The position numbers and the translations under genes were made by a program. The notes beneath the pieces were generated by a model. It did not search any database. It saw only the letters and a program-made list of their open reading frames with translations, and was not told the origin of the DNA. This document shows, piece by piece, positions 54,173 to 61,708 of a stretch of 64,000 nucleotides of DNA. Every line of letters starts with the position of its first letter. Position 1 is the first letter of the stretch. The stretch lies in the NCBI GenBank assembly GCA_038562555.1, contig JBCFBK010000007.1, positions 1-64,000 of the forward strand, given 5' to 3'. This stretch comes from JBCFBK01 sp038562555. GTDB taxonomy: Bacteria; Bacteroidota; Bacteroidia; Bacteroidales; Prolixibacteraceae.

Positions 54173-54180
54173 TATCTTTG
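54173..54180 (+). promoter_or_regulatory. Putative -7 box (TATCTTTG) for the barrel gene pair
   Basis: TAnnTTTG match 47 bases upstream of the first barrel gene; no -33 element at ideal spacing. Confidence 0.35.
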
Positions 54181-54227
54181 AAGTGTTCATTTTAAAGATC
54201 AACTAATCTGAAAAAAAAACCACATTG

Positions 54228-54821
54228 ATGATGATTAAAAATCTTTTGTTCACCTGTCTGGTCATTCTGGCCGGCGTCCTGATTACACAGGCCCAAACCG
54301 AAAAAGGAAAATTTCTTCTGGGCGGCAGCACAAACCTTGCGTTCTCCAGCGATAAATACCAGTGGGACGAGGAAGACCAATCGGAAAAGTCGACCGATAT
54401 CGACCTCATGCCTCAGGTTGGCTATTTCATTGCAAACGGGCTGGCAATCGGGTTGGAATTCCCGTTTTCGCACAGCTGGAGCGACGACGAAAAAAGCACT
54501 TCGATCGGTTGCGGACCATTTGCAAAGTACTATTTCGGTAAGTCGCAGTTTAAACCGTTCTTGCTGACAGGAACTGAGTTTAACAAAGAGACTTCAAAAT
54601 ACACATACTCTTCAGGGGAGGTTTCGGAATCGACCGACCGTAGTTTTCTCTGGAAAGCAGGGGGAGGAATCGGAATATTCATCACGAAAAATCTCTCTGT
54701 CGATCTGTCCCTCCTGTATGTACATGAAGAATATCGCTGGAAAAGCGAAACAGACGAGCCTTACAGCAAGAGTACCTCAAAGGGGCTGGACGTTGAAGTG
54801 GGATTTGCCGTCATACTTTAA
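54228..54821 (+). CDS. Small outer-membrane beta-barrel protein, copy 1
   Basis: About 197 residues with a signal peptide (MMIKNLLFTCLVILAGVLITQAQ). The mature part opens TEKGKFLLGGSTNLAFSSD and shows alternating strands and glycine turns (PQVGYFIANGLAIGLEFPFSHSW, GPFAKYYFG, KAGGGIGIFITKNLSVDLSLLYVHEEYRW), closing with VEVGFAVIL, as in eight-strand OmpX/OmpA-like barrels. The ATG at 54228 or 54231 is preferred over a TTG at 54225. A paralogue follows 43 bases downstream. Function unknown. Confidence 0.82.
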   Translation: MMIKNLLFTCLVILAGVLITQAQTEKGKFLLGGSTNLAFSSDKYQWDEEDQSEKSTDIDLMPQVGYFIANGLAIGLEFPFSHSWSDDEKSTSIGCGPFAKYYFGKSQFKPFLLTGTEFNKETSKYTYSSGEVSESTDRSFLWKAGGGIGIFITKNLSVDLSLLYVHEEYRWKSETDEPYSKSTSKGLDVEVGFAVIL

Positions 54822-54864
54822 CCATTGCCTGCCCGTCTAATTCAAAACATAAAACAGATCAGCA

Positions 54865-55446
54865 ATGAAAAAAATACTTCTTACCGGAATAATCATATTT
54901 GCCGCCATTATTATTGTTAACGGACAAACAGAAAAAGGGAAAGTTCTGTTTGGAGGCAGCAGCAATCTCAATTTCTTCACGATGAAAACTGAATCGGGAA
55001 GCGGGGGTTCAAATAAATCGTCAGGGTTCAACATGTCCCCTTATGCAGGGTATTTCATCGCAAATGGCCTGGCTGCCGGAGCCGAAATACCGATTTTCCA
55101 CTATTGGTCGGATAACTACAAAACAACATCTCTTGGAGTCGGTCCATTTCTGAAATACTATGTGGGAGAGAAAAAAGTTAAGCCTTATCTGCTTGGAGCT
55201 ATCGAATTGCGAAAGTCCAAAAATAAAATGGAAACAGATGCTTTCCGTTCCGACTATACATACAACAACTTTATCTGGAAATTCGGAGCTGGGGCCGGCA
55301 TCTTCATTAATGAGAACACCGCCCTTGATTTGGGACTCCATTACATGCACGAAGATTTTAAAGCGAAAACAAAACAGGAAACTGCCTACGATAAGGGTGA
55401 TTCAAGAGACCTGAGCCTGACCATCGGTTTTACATTCATTCTGTAA
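54865..55446 (+). CDS. Small outer-membrane beta-barrel protein, copy 2
   Basis: Paralogue of the preceding gene, 193 residues, with signal peptide (MKKILLTGIIIFAAIIIVNGQ). The same blocks appear in the same order: TEKGKVLFGGSSNLNFF, SPYAGYFIANGLAAGAEIPIFHYW, GVGPFLKYYVGEKKVKPYLLGAIE, KFGAGAGIFINENTALDLGLHYMHEDF and LSLTIGFTFIL. The two probably form one transcript ending at the perfect hairpin at 55474. Function unknown. Confidence 0.82.
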   Translation: MKKILLTGIIIFAAIIIVNGQTEKGKVLFGGSSNLNFFTMKTESGSGGSNKSSGFNMSPYAGYFIANGLAAGAEIPIFHYWSDNYKTTSLGVGPFLKYYVGEKKVKPYLLGAIELRKSKNKMETDAFRSDYTYNNFIWKFGAGAGIFINENTALDLGLHYMHEDFKAKTKQETAYDKGDSRDLSLTIGFTFIL

Positions 55447-55473
55447 CAACAAAAACTACGGGTGTAACCGGAA

Positions 55474-55499
55474 GATTCCTGGCGCCTGCGCCAGGAATC
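55474..55499. terminator. Bidirectional hairpin terminator
   Basis: A perfect 12-bp inverted repeat (GATTCCTGGCGC-CT-GCGCCAGGAATC) lies between the convergent barrel and GH78-like genes. T tracts are weak on both sides. Confidence 0.75.
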
Positions 55500-55507
55500 C
55501 CTGTATG

Positions 55508-57646
55508 TTATTCTGCCGGCCAGTAAAAGATTTTATATTCCTTTCCCGGATCCGTCAGTTCAATCTGGTATTTCTGCTCACCAGTCGGGTTGATCTTTAC
55601 CCCGGCTTCGGCTTTTGGAAGTTTAGCGCTTTTTACGACCAATGTGCCTTGACCCTTTACCGGCTTAATCCGGATTTCCTTGCGGTCCATCCGGATCTCA
55701 ATATTACCATGAGGCGTCGGCACTTTTCCCTCCATCCATTCCAGTCCCGCCAGTGACGGTTCAATCACATAGGCCTGATATCCGGGCGCTGTGGGTTTCA
55801 CGCCCAACAGGTATTTGCCGAACAGGTAAACCGGGTTGGCTCCCCAGGCATGGCATAAGCTCTTTCCAAAGGGCCGTCCGTACATGGCGTAATGTTCATC
55901 GCCACTTTGCTGCGGATCGAATGCTTCCCATACGGAGGTAGCTCCCAGTTTCAGCATGCCGCCCCAATAATCCTTCACAAATCCAATAGCTTTCTTTTGT
56001 TCTCCGATCGCACACAACGACGCCAGCTCGTAGAATTTCATGTACGGAGTGGTGATTTGCAGAATGCTGTCGTTCAATATGACGTTGTCTTTGATCTTCT
56101 GTTTTTTTTCATCGTCCACATAATCGAACAAAACAGCAAACATATTGGCATAGCGGGTGACCTTATCTGATAATACGCCCTTCTTTCGGTTGTGGACAAA
56201 CGCGTTTTTGCTGTCGTCCCAGAAAACATCAAAGATCTTTCCCCGGGTTTCGGAAGAAAACTGCCGGCATTTGGAAGCATAAGCCTGATCGCCGGCCAGA
56301 TCTGCACTCATGGCAACAGCCTCTAGGCTGCGGGCCAGCAACAACTGTTGAAAACTAATCTCTCCGTGTTTATCAATCGGCGCCCAGTCAATAAAGACCC
56401 AGTCACCGGCAAGTCCTTCAACAAACCCGTTCACGTTAGTCCGCCCCAGACAAAATTCCATGAGCGATTTTGCCCGTGGGTAAATTTGCCTGACAAAAGC
56501 CGTATCGCCTGTATAGAGGAAATGATCGTAAATACCGATCATCCAGTAAAAAGAATAATCCAGGATCGTATTAATATGCCGTTCAACCGGTTCATGCCCG
56601 AAAAGAGCATAAAGCGTACGTTTGTTGACATCTTCGTCAAAGAATGTATAAAAATTCATCAGATAGCTCTGATAGGCATCTCCGCTCCAAATCCAGCGGT
56701 CGCGTTTAATTCCGTCAAGATGGAACTCCCTTGTATTCAGATGAAGGGTATAAAGCGACACATCATAAATGCGGTTCAGCAGGGTGTCGGAACAGGCAAA
56801 AGATCCTTTGTATTCGACCGGCAGATACTCATACAAAGCTGAAATCCCTCCCAACTCAACCGGTTTGTCCCAAACGGCATAAACAAAGCGAAAAGCCCTG
56901 GCGGGAGTGGTGTCGTTTGTCAGCCGCGGCGAACTGACATCCAGGTAGTCATATGTTTCAGCAAGTGTTTCCGCGAGGGCCTCCTGCCTGGTTTCCCCGT
57001 AATACAGCTTGAGCTTTCCCCTTCCTTTTATGTTTTCGGCGATCACCTTCCCAAAGGTTTCCCGTCCGAAATCAACCAACATGGTGTTACCCTTTTTCTC
57101 TATGATCTCCGATGCTATCGGCTTATATTCCAGATGAAAACTTGAAGGGGGAAAGGCAGGGTCGGTAAATTTGCCGGAAGCCGGCTCATAAAAAACATTA
57201 TTCTGATTGGTCACACGCCAGCTTGAGTCGGTCATCACCGTTTTCCCCTGGACCAGCAGCGATGGGAATGTGTTGTAATTTTCAACCAGAAATTTAAGGC
57301 TGTGTTTTCCGGCCGGCAACACAAAGTTCATAGGATCGTACTGGTAAGCAACCACACCGTCTAACCGTATCATACAACGGCCATCGGCGAAAATACTGAT
57401 CGTCTCGGGTACTGCAATCTCGTATTCCTTTTCAAAACGAATAAGCCCGTAAGGCGAATCGACCCTCCAGAAAGGCGGATAAGGTTCCTGCCGTTCCTGT
57501 CTTCTCCCTCCCACGTCGGTATGAAGCCAAACCTCAAAATCGCCGGGATACCAGATCCAGCGGGCTTGTTTTTCAGATTGACCGTGCGCCGTCATAGCCA
57601 GGCAAGACAGCATGATAAGCAACAGAAACCATTTAGTGATTTTCAT
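55508..57646 (-). CDS. GH78-like alpha-L-rhamnosidase-family hydrolase
   Basis: Exported hydrolase of about 712 residues from MKITKWFLLLIMLSCLAMTAHGQ; the frame is open 27 codons more but the signal peptide fixes this start. N-terminal beta-sandwich domains (RFEKEYEIAVPETISIFADGRCMIRLDG, DFGRETFGKVIAENIKGRGKLKLYYGE) precede the barrel. Candidate active-site blocks are LDGIKRDRWIWSGDAYQS and SVWEAFD, then KSLCHAWGANPVYLFGKYLLGV and a C-terminal sandwich. The Arg-Asp-Arg form differs from the Arg-Glu-Arg of the GH78 at 40249. First in position of a minus-strand hydrolase series, and probably the last transcribed. Confidence 0.85.
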   Translation of the reverse strand: MKITKWFLLLIMLSCLAMTAHGQSEKQARWIWYPGDFEVWLHTDVGGRRQERQEPYPPFWRVDSPYGLIRFEKEYEIAVPETISIFADGRCMIRLDGVVAYQYDPMNFVLPAGKHSLKFLVENYNTFPSLLVQGKTVMTDSSWRVTNQNNVFYEPASGKFTDPAFPPSSFHLEYKPIASEIIEKKGNTMLVDFGRETFGKVIAENIKGRGKLKLYYGETRQEALAETLAETYDYLDVSSPRLTNDTTPARAFRFVYAVWDKPVELGGISALYEYLPVEYKGSFACSDTLLNRIYDVSLYTLHLNTREFHLDGIKRDRWIWSGDAYQSYLMNFYTFFDEDVNKRTLYALFGHEPVERHINTILDYSFYWMIGIYDHFLYTGDTAFVRQIYPRAKSLMEFCLGRTNVNGFVEGLAGDWVFIDWAPIDKHGEISFQQLLLARSLEAVAMSADLAGDQAYASKCRQFSSETRGKIFDVFWDDSKNAFVHNRKKGVLSDKVTRYANMFAVLFDYVDDEKKQKIKDNVILNDSILQITTPYMKFYELASLCAIGEQKKAIGFVKDYWGGMLKLGATSVWEAFDPQQSGDEHYAMYGRPFGKSLCHAWGANPVYLFGKYLLGVKPTAPGYQAYVIEPSLAGLEWMEGKVPTPHGNIEIRMDRKEIRIKPVKGQGTLVVKSAKLPKAEAGVKINPTGEQKYQIELTDPGKEYKIFYWPAE

Positions 57647-57735
57647 AAATTCAGGGTTAAAGGCAATACTAAAACGTTTAAAGTATCGTATCTCACTACC
57701 GCCGACCGAAATTAAATCAACCAGCATGAGAGCGA

Positions 57736-59508
57736 TCAGTTAACCTTCACTTCCTTAGGAGCCTTGAAGGTCGTCTTTACTTTTCCGTTGGCCAATTTCC
57801 GGTGTTCGATTTCCACAATGCCGTACGGCGTCGGGAAGGTTCCCTTTACCCATTCCAGATCGCCCAGACGGGGTTCGATGCTTATTTTTCGGCATCCCGG
57901 CTCCAGCACCTTCACGCCCAAAACATATTGGGTTAGCCAGGAGGTAGGCCCTGAGGCCCATCCGTGGCACAAGCTGTGCCGGTACCCTTTATAACAATAG
58001 GCGCCATACGCGCCATGAACATCGGTTTTTCCCTCCGGCACCAGTTCGTCGATGCGCGCGGCATTTTTCATCCAATCGATATCAAAATCCTCCCAGAATG
58101 TGGTAGCGCCCAAATCGAGCATACCGCCCCAATATTCCCGGATATTATCCAACGCACCCTGGTAATCGCCGGCCATGGCACGGGCATTGAGCATATAATA
58201 GCCGTAAAAGGTAGACATCCCGTGAACCCCGTTTTCAGCCAAAACGGAAGTATTGGATTTCTCGGGTGAAACCATTCCCGAAAGCGCCAGCAAAGCGGCG
58301 GCCTGCTTTGATCCGCCCATTTCAGGAACATGCTTTTTCAGTTTCTCAGCCGTTTCCCGGCAGAAACGCGCCGTCTCCTCATCCTGAAGGATCGTGCCGA
58401 GTTCAGCTCCCGCCTCAAACGTCATCACCATCAGCGACTGCAGTCCGGCATGCACCGCACCCGGGTTTTCACTTGAAGGCCAGTCGAGGAAACGATTTCC
58501 GTCGAGAATTTCCTTTCCGCCGGCATCGATCTTCGAAGCCAGCAGATGTAACAGTCCGTTTAGGTAGCTTTGTTGCTGTTTCAGATAGTCCAGGTCACCC
58601 TGATAAAAATACCAGTCGCGGTGGATCAGGATCCACCACATCGAATAGGAACTGATCCCGTTCATCCAGTTGGGCAGCGGGGTCAGATCGCGAGCCAGAT
58701 CCAGGCTTTTGGGCACCACCTCGTTATACCCGAACACCGTATTGACGGTCATCACTTCCGGATGCATATCGCCGAGCCAAACCAGCCGGTCGCGTTTAAT
58801 ACCATCCCACAGGTAGTTCTGCATATTCAGATGAACCGTGTAGGCTCCGGTCATCCAAATCTGGTTCAGCCGTTCGTCATTGCTGTGGAAAGATCCCAGC
58901 CAGGGAATATCGCGGTAAGTCAGAATTGCACTGATCTCTTTTATTTCCAGCTTCGTATCCGGATCAACCAGGTCGATGCGTACAAAGCGAAAACCTGACT
59001 CGCCCACTTCGAGGCGTCCCAGCCAGGGAAGCGTCACCACAAAATCGCGCATGGCATGATCGTTCGTAGCCGTCGTTTTACCGGCATCACTCATTGTTTC
59101 ACTCACCGACTCGCCCAAACGGACCCTGATCCTTCCGGCAGGATTGGCATTGCTGATGGTGGTAACTATTTCGATCGCGCCATGAATTTCCTTTCCAAAG
59201 TCCAGAACAATGCCGGGCCGGTTGTTTGCAGTGCTCACCAGCGTGAGGTATTTGCCCTGATTGAGGTCTGCCTGCCCGGTCCCGGGAATAAGGATGCTTT
59301 CCGCATTTTGAATCTGGGTCCCGGACTCCTCGGAGGTCCACACAATCCGCTGAGGAGGCAGAAACTTCCGGCTGAGGTCAGTTGAACGCACGTTCTTGTT
59401 TGCATGCTCATCAAACACAGGGGGCAACTGTGCCCCGGAAGGAAGCGCCATGAGCAAAAGCATTACTGCAGGAATCAGCCGGATTAGCGGCAACGGTTTA
59501 TTTTTCAT
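57736..59508 (-). CDS. GH78-like alpha-L-rhamnosidase-family hydrolase
   Basis: Exported protein of about 590 residues (signal peptide MKNKPLPLIRLIPAVMLLLMALPSGAQ; an ATG three codons upstream at 59517 is possible). It has a reduced N-terminal sandwich (LDFGKEIHGAIEIVTTISNANPAGRIRVRLGE) and the barrel with LWDGIKRDRLVWLGDMHPEVMTVNTVFG, TFWEDFD and SLCHGWASGPTSWLTQYVLGV, ending with a short C-terminal domain. It is a shorter relative of the neighbouring gene, probably by old duplication, with different N-terminal domains. Expected to act on rhamnosides; specificity unknown. Confidence 0.83.
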   Translation of the reverse strand: MKNKPLPLIRLIPAVMLLLMALPSGAQLPPVFDEHANKNVRSTDLSRKFLPPQRIVWTSEESGTQIQNAESILIPGTGQADLNQGKYLTLVSTANNRPGIVLDFGKEIHGAIEIVTTISNANPAGRIRVRLGESVSETMSDAGKTTATNDHAMRDFVVTLPWLGRLEVGESGFRFVRIDLVDPDTKLEIKEISAILTYRDIPWLGSFHSNDERLNQIWMTGAYTVHLNMQNYLWDGIKRDRLVWLGDMHPEVMTVNTVFGYNEVVPKSLDLARDLTPLPNWMNGISSYSMWWILIHRDWYFYQGDLDYLKQQQSYLNGLLHLLASKIDAGGKEILDGNRFLDWPSSENPGAVHAGLQSLMVMTFEAGAELGTILQDEETARFCRETAEKLKKHVPEMGGSKQAAALLALSGMVSPEKSNTSVLAENGVHGMSTFYGYYMLNARAMAGDYQGALDNIREYWGGMLDLGATTFWEDFDIDWMKNAARIDELVPEGKTDVHGAYGAYCYKGYRHSLCHGWASGPTSWLTQYVLGVKVLEPGCRKISIEPRLGDLEWVKGTFPTPYGIVEIEHRKLANGKVKTTFKAPKEVKVN

Positions 59509-59567
59509 GCGGGTCATAAATATAGTTTCATTTGATTACTACCTGGTTACTGAGTTTCGACTTTTTG

Positions 59568-61619
59568 TTATTTTTTCCAGATCATCCGGTAATTGAACCG
59601 CCGGTTTGGTGCAGTGTCGCCATCGGTGCATAAGGAGATGGGGTCTTTCAGCTCAGCCGGGTTGTCGCTCCATTTAAAGTCGAAGGTGAACCGGGTGCCT
59701 TCCAGGCCCAGCAAATCGCGGGGAATAGCCAGTTCAAACTTGTTTACGTCGTACCGGTAAGGCAGGTCGGCCAGCTCTTTCCAGGAATCGCCGTCATAGC
59801 GCATCAGGGTAGTTGTATTTTCACTCTTCACTTTCTGATTGACCAGATAGTCATAGCCATACCAACCGGTTTGCGGATTGTTGTCGGCATCGATCAACAA
59901 CAGCATCCAGTTATTGTCGGTGTGCGGTGTCAGGGCGGCAGATGTCTCTGCATAAAAACTGATATTTTTTTTGTCGACAACAACCTTGCTGGTAATCATG
60001 TCATTTCTCCCCGAATTGTTCGTGTAATGAATGCCGGCATAGCCAATGGCATCGCGGTGAAAAATGTCGCCACGGGTATCGCGGAACTCATTGGTAATTT
60101 CCTCCCAATCGCCGAATTTTCCGTCAATCTTAACCGGATGAAGGCCTTTTTGCTCCGGTATGGGTCGCACTCCTTTATATTTCCGGATGTTCTGGGCCAT
60201 CTGCATGTAATAGTTGTCGGTATAACCTCCTTTTGCGGGATGAATTCCCCGGTTAAATTCTGCATTATACTGATCGACAAAGAAAAACGGATTATCGCGC
60301 CCAAGCCAGGGAGTAGTGCCTCCTCCATCGGGCTGATATTTCCCGGCCGTCCATTCATTCCAGTCATTGATATACAGGAATTCAGGCTTAGCTGCGATGG
60401 CTTCGTCCCAGCGTTCCTGGAAATAGATACCATAGTCTTCCGGATGTTCCACCGTCTTTCCCAGCCAGGGGACATAAGCCGGTTCAGGCATATCCTGTTC
60501 ATTGAGCTTCGGCTGGCCCGACTGCCGCGACCAGGATTTGCCCACACCCATGTTTTTGTTGGTCATCGTGACCGGGTGTTGGGCGGGCGTAACGGCAGCC
60601 TGCTCCCGCTTTCCCTGATGAGTTGAGAGCAGTTCTTCAGGCTTCATGCCCTTCACTTTCGGATCGGCCATGCTGTAGCCGAAACTCCAGTTGTCTTCGG
60701 TTCCTACAAAACGTTTGCCGCCCCATTCATAATACCCCCACCACATGGTGCGCAAGGTGAAAAAATCTTTTACCTCTTTGGTATAATCTTTATAAAATTC
60801 TTCTGTATAATCCGGGTCCAGATAATGAGGATGTCCCGGATCGGTTTTGGCTTTGGGGTCATAATGCGGATTGGGATGGGTGTTGCCACTACTGTTGGCA
60901 TCGAAGGTTGGCGTTCCGTTGTACAGCAACAGCGGCTTTCCGTCCCAGTAAAACCACAGGTCTTTGAACTTGCTTTCTTTATAGATGCGGTCGTAAAGAT
61001 CCTGCACCACAGTAATAACCGTCCCGTTAAACGCCCAGAAAATGAACTTCGGAACTTTATTCCCCTCGGCTTTCATTTTCTCCATCGTGCTGAAGGTCAC
61101 CTCCCATTCATCCCAGTAGCGGACCGCATTGGTCACATCCATAACCAGTACATCGACGCCGGCATCGCTGAGCATCGACATGTCCTTGCGGATGACCCAC
61201 TCATCCTGGCTGAGGAAATAGCCCATTTCAGGTTCTCCCCAATGATACGAGTTGGTATACCACAGTTTATGGTTGGCATCGAGCCGGGCCGACGGGTCCT
61301 CATTCAGTATTTTGGTCACATCAGCCCGGTAAGGCTGCTCCAGTTTCGCCAGTCCCTGGGTATGCCAGGTGATGTAAAAAATGCCGGTTACCCGCCGCTG
61401 GTCCTTTTTCACCGGACCAACTTCTTCAAATGAAGGCATGTGCCTGCCCAAGGCGTCGGTCGCTACCCAGGTGTCTTCATACAAATCGCGGTACGCCGTG
61501 GTATCACGCATACTAAGGGCGTCCTGTCTTATTTCGGCAGGCATACAAGCCATCAACGCGCAGGCAAGGCTGCCGGCTGCAAACCCTGGCACCAGAAAAT
61601 AGTTTATTATTGACTTCAT
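59568..61619 (-). CDS. GH99/WbsX-like TIM-barrel hydrolase with CBM9-like C-terminal domain
   Basis: Exported, possibly lipidated (LMAC near residue 24), 683 residues. The catalytic-type domain, about 70-480, resembles the WbsX/GH99-GH71 group: VTGIFYITWHTQG, YFLSQDEWVIRKDMSMLSDAGVDVLVMDVTNA, KFIFWAFN, WYWDGKPLLLYNG-type block and EFLYINDWNEWTAGKY. The C-terminal 170 residues look like a CBM9/DOMON sandwich (GKFGDWEEITNEFRDTRGD, NNWMLLLIDADNNPQTGWYGYDYLVN, FTFDFKWSDN). Probably an endo-acting or mannosidase-like hydrolase; the reaction is not established. It sits inside the rhamnosidase series. Confidence 0.7.
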   Translation of the reverse strand: MKSIINYFLVPGFAAGSLACALMACMPAEIRQDALSMRDTTAYRDLYEDTWVATDALGRHMPSFEEVGPVKKDQRRVTGIFYITWHTQGLAKLEQPYRADVTKILNEDPSARLDANHKLWYTNSYHWGEPEMGYFLSQDEWVIRKDMSMLSDAGVDVLVMDVTNAVRYWDEWEVTFSTMEKMKAEGNKVPKFIFWAFNGTVITVVQDLYDRIYKESKFKDLWFYWDGKPLLLYNGTPTFDANSSGNTHPNPHYDPKAKTDPGHPHYLDPDYTEEFYKDYTKEVKDFFTLRTMWWGYYEWGGKRFVGTEDNWSFGYSMADPKVKGMKPEELLSTHQGKREQAAVTPAQHPVTMTNKNMGVGKSWSRQSGQPKLNEQDMPEPAYVPWLGKTVEHPEDYGIYFQERWDEAIAAKPEFLYINDWNEWTAGKYQPDGGGTTPWLGRDNPFFFVDQYNAEFNRGIHPAKGGYTDNYYMQMAQNIRKYKGVRPIPEQKGLHPVKIDGKFGDWEEITNEFRDTRGDIFHRDAIGYAGIHYTNNSGRNDMITSKVVVDKKNISFYAETSAALTPHTDNNWMLLLIDADNNPQTGWYGYDYLVNQKVKSENTTTLMRYDGDSWKELADLPYRYDVNKFELAIPRDLLGLEGTRFTFDFKWSDNPAELKDPISLCTDGDTAPNRRFNYRMIWKK

Positions 61620-61629
61620 TCTAAAACTT

Positions 61630-61708
61630 TTATCTGATAATCTCCCAATCTAAAAACCAGGTAATCCAGTATTCCGAAAATCTGAAAATCTAGTAATCTG
61701 ACAATCTT
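61630..61708. repeat. AATCTGA-type word repeats overlapping the GH106 3' end
   Basis: The 70-base gap is mostly AATCTGATAATCT-like words. The segment at 61680-61694 is the complement of ACTAGATTTTCAGAT and contains the GH106 stop codon; the last residues Leu-Ser-Asp-Tyr are read from it. The same 15-mer surrounds the stop of the AraC gene at 34302-34316. Confidence 0.8.

Noticed and set aside
57661..57690. AAACGTTT palindrome ahead of the GH78-like gene as a LacI-type operator
   Set aside because: Only the 8-bp core is symmetric and no LacI gene is near; too weak to annotate.
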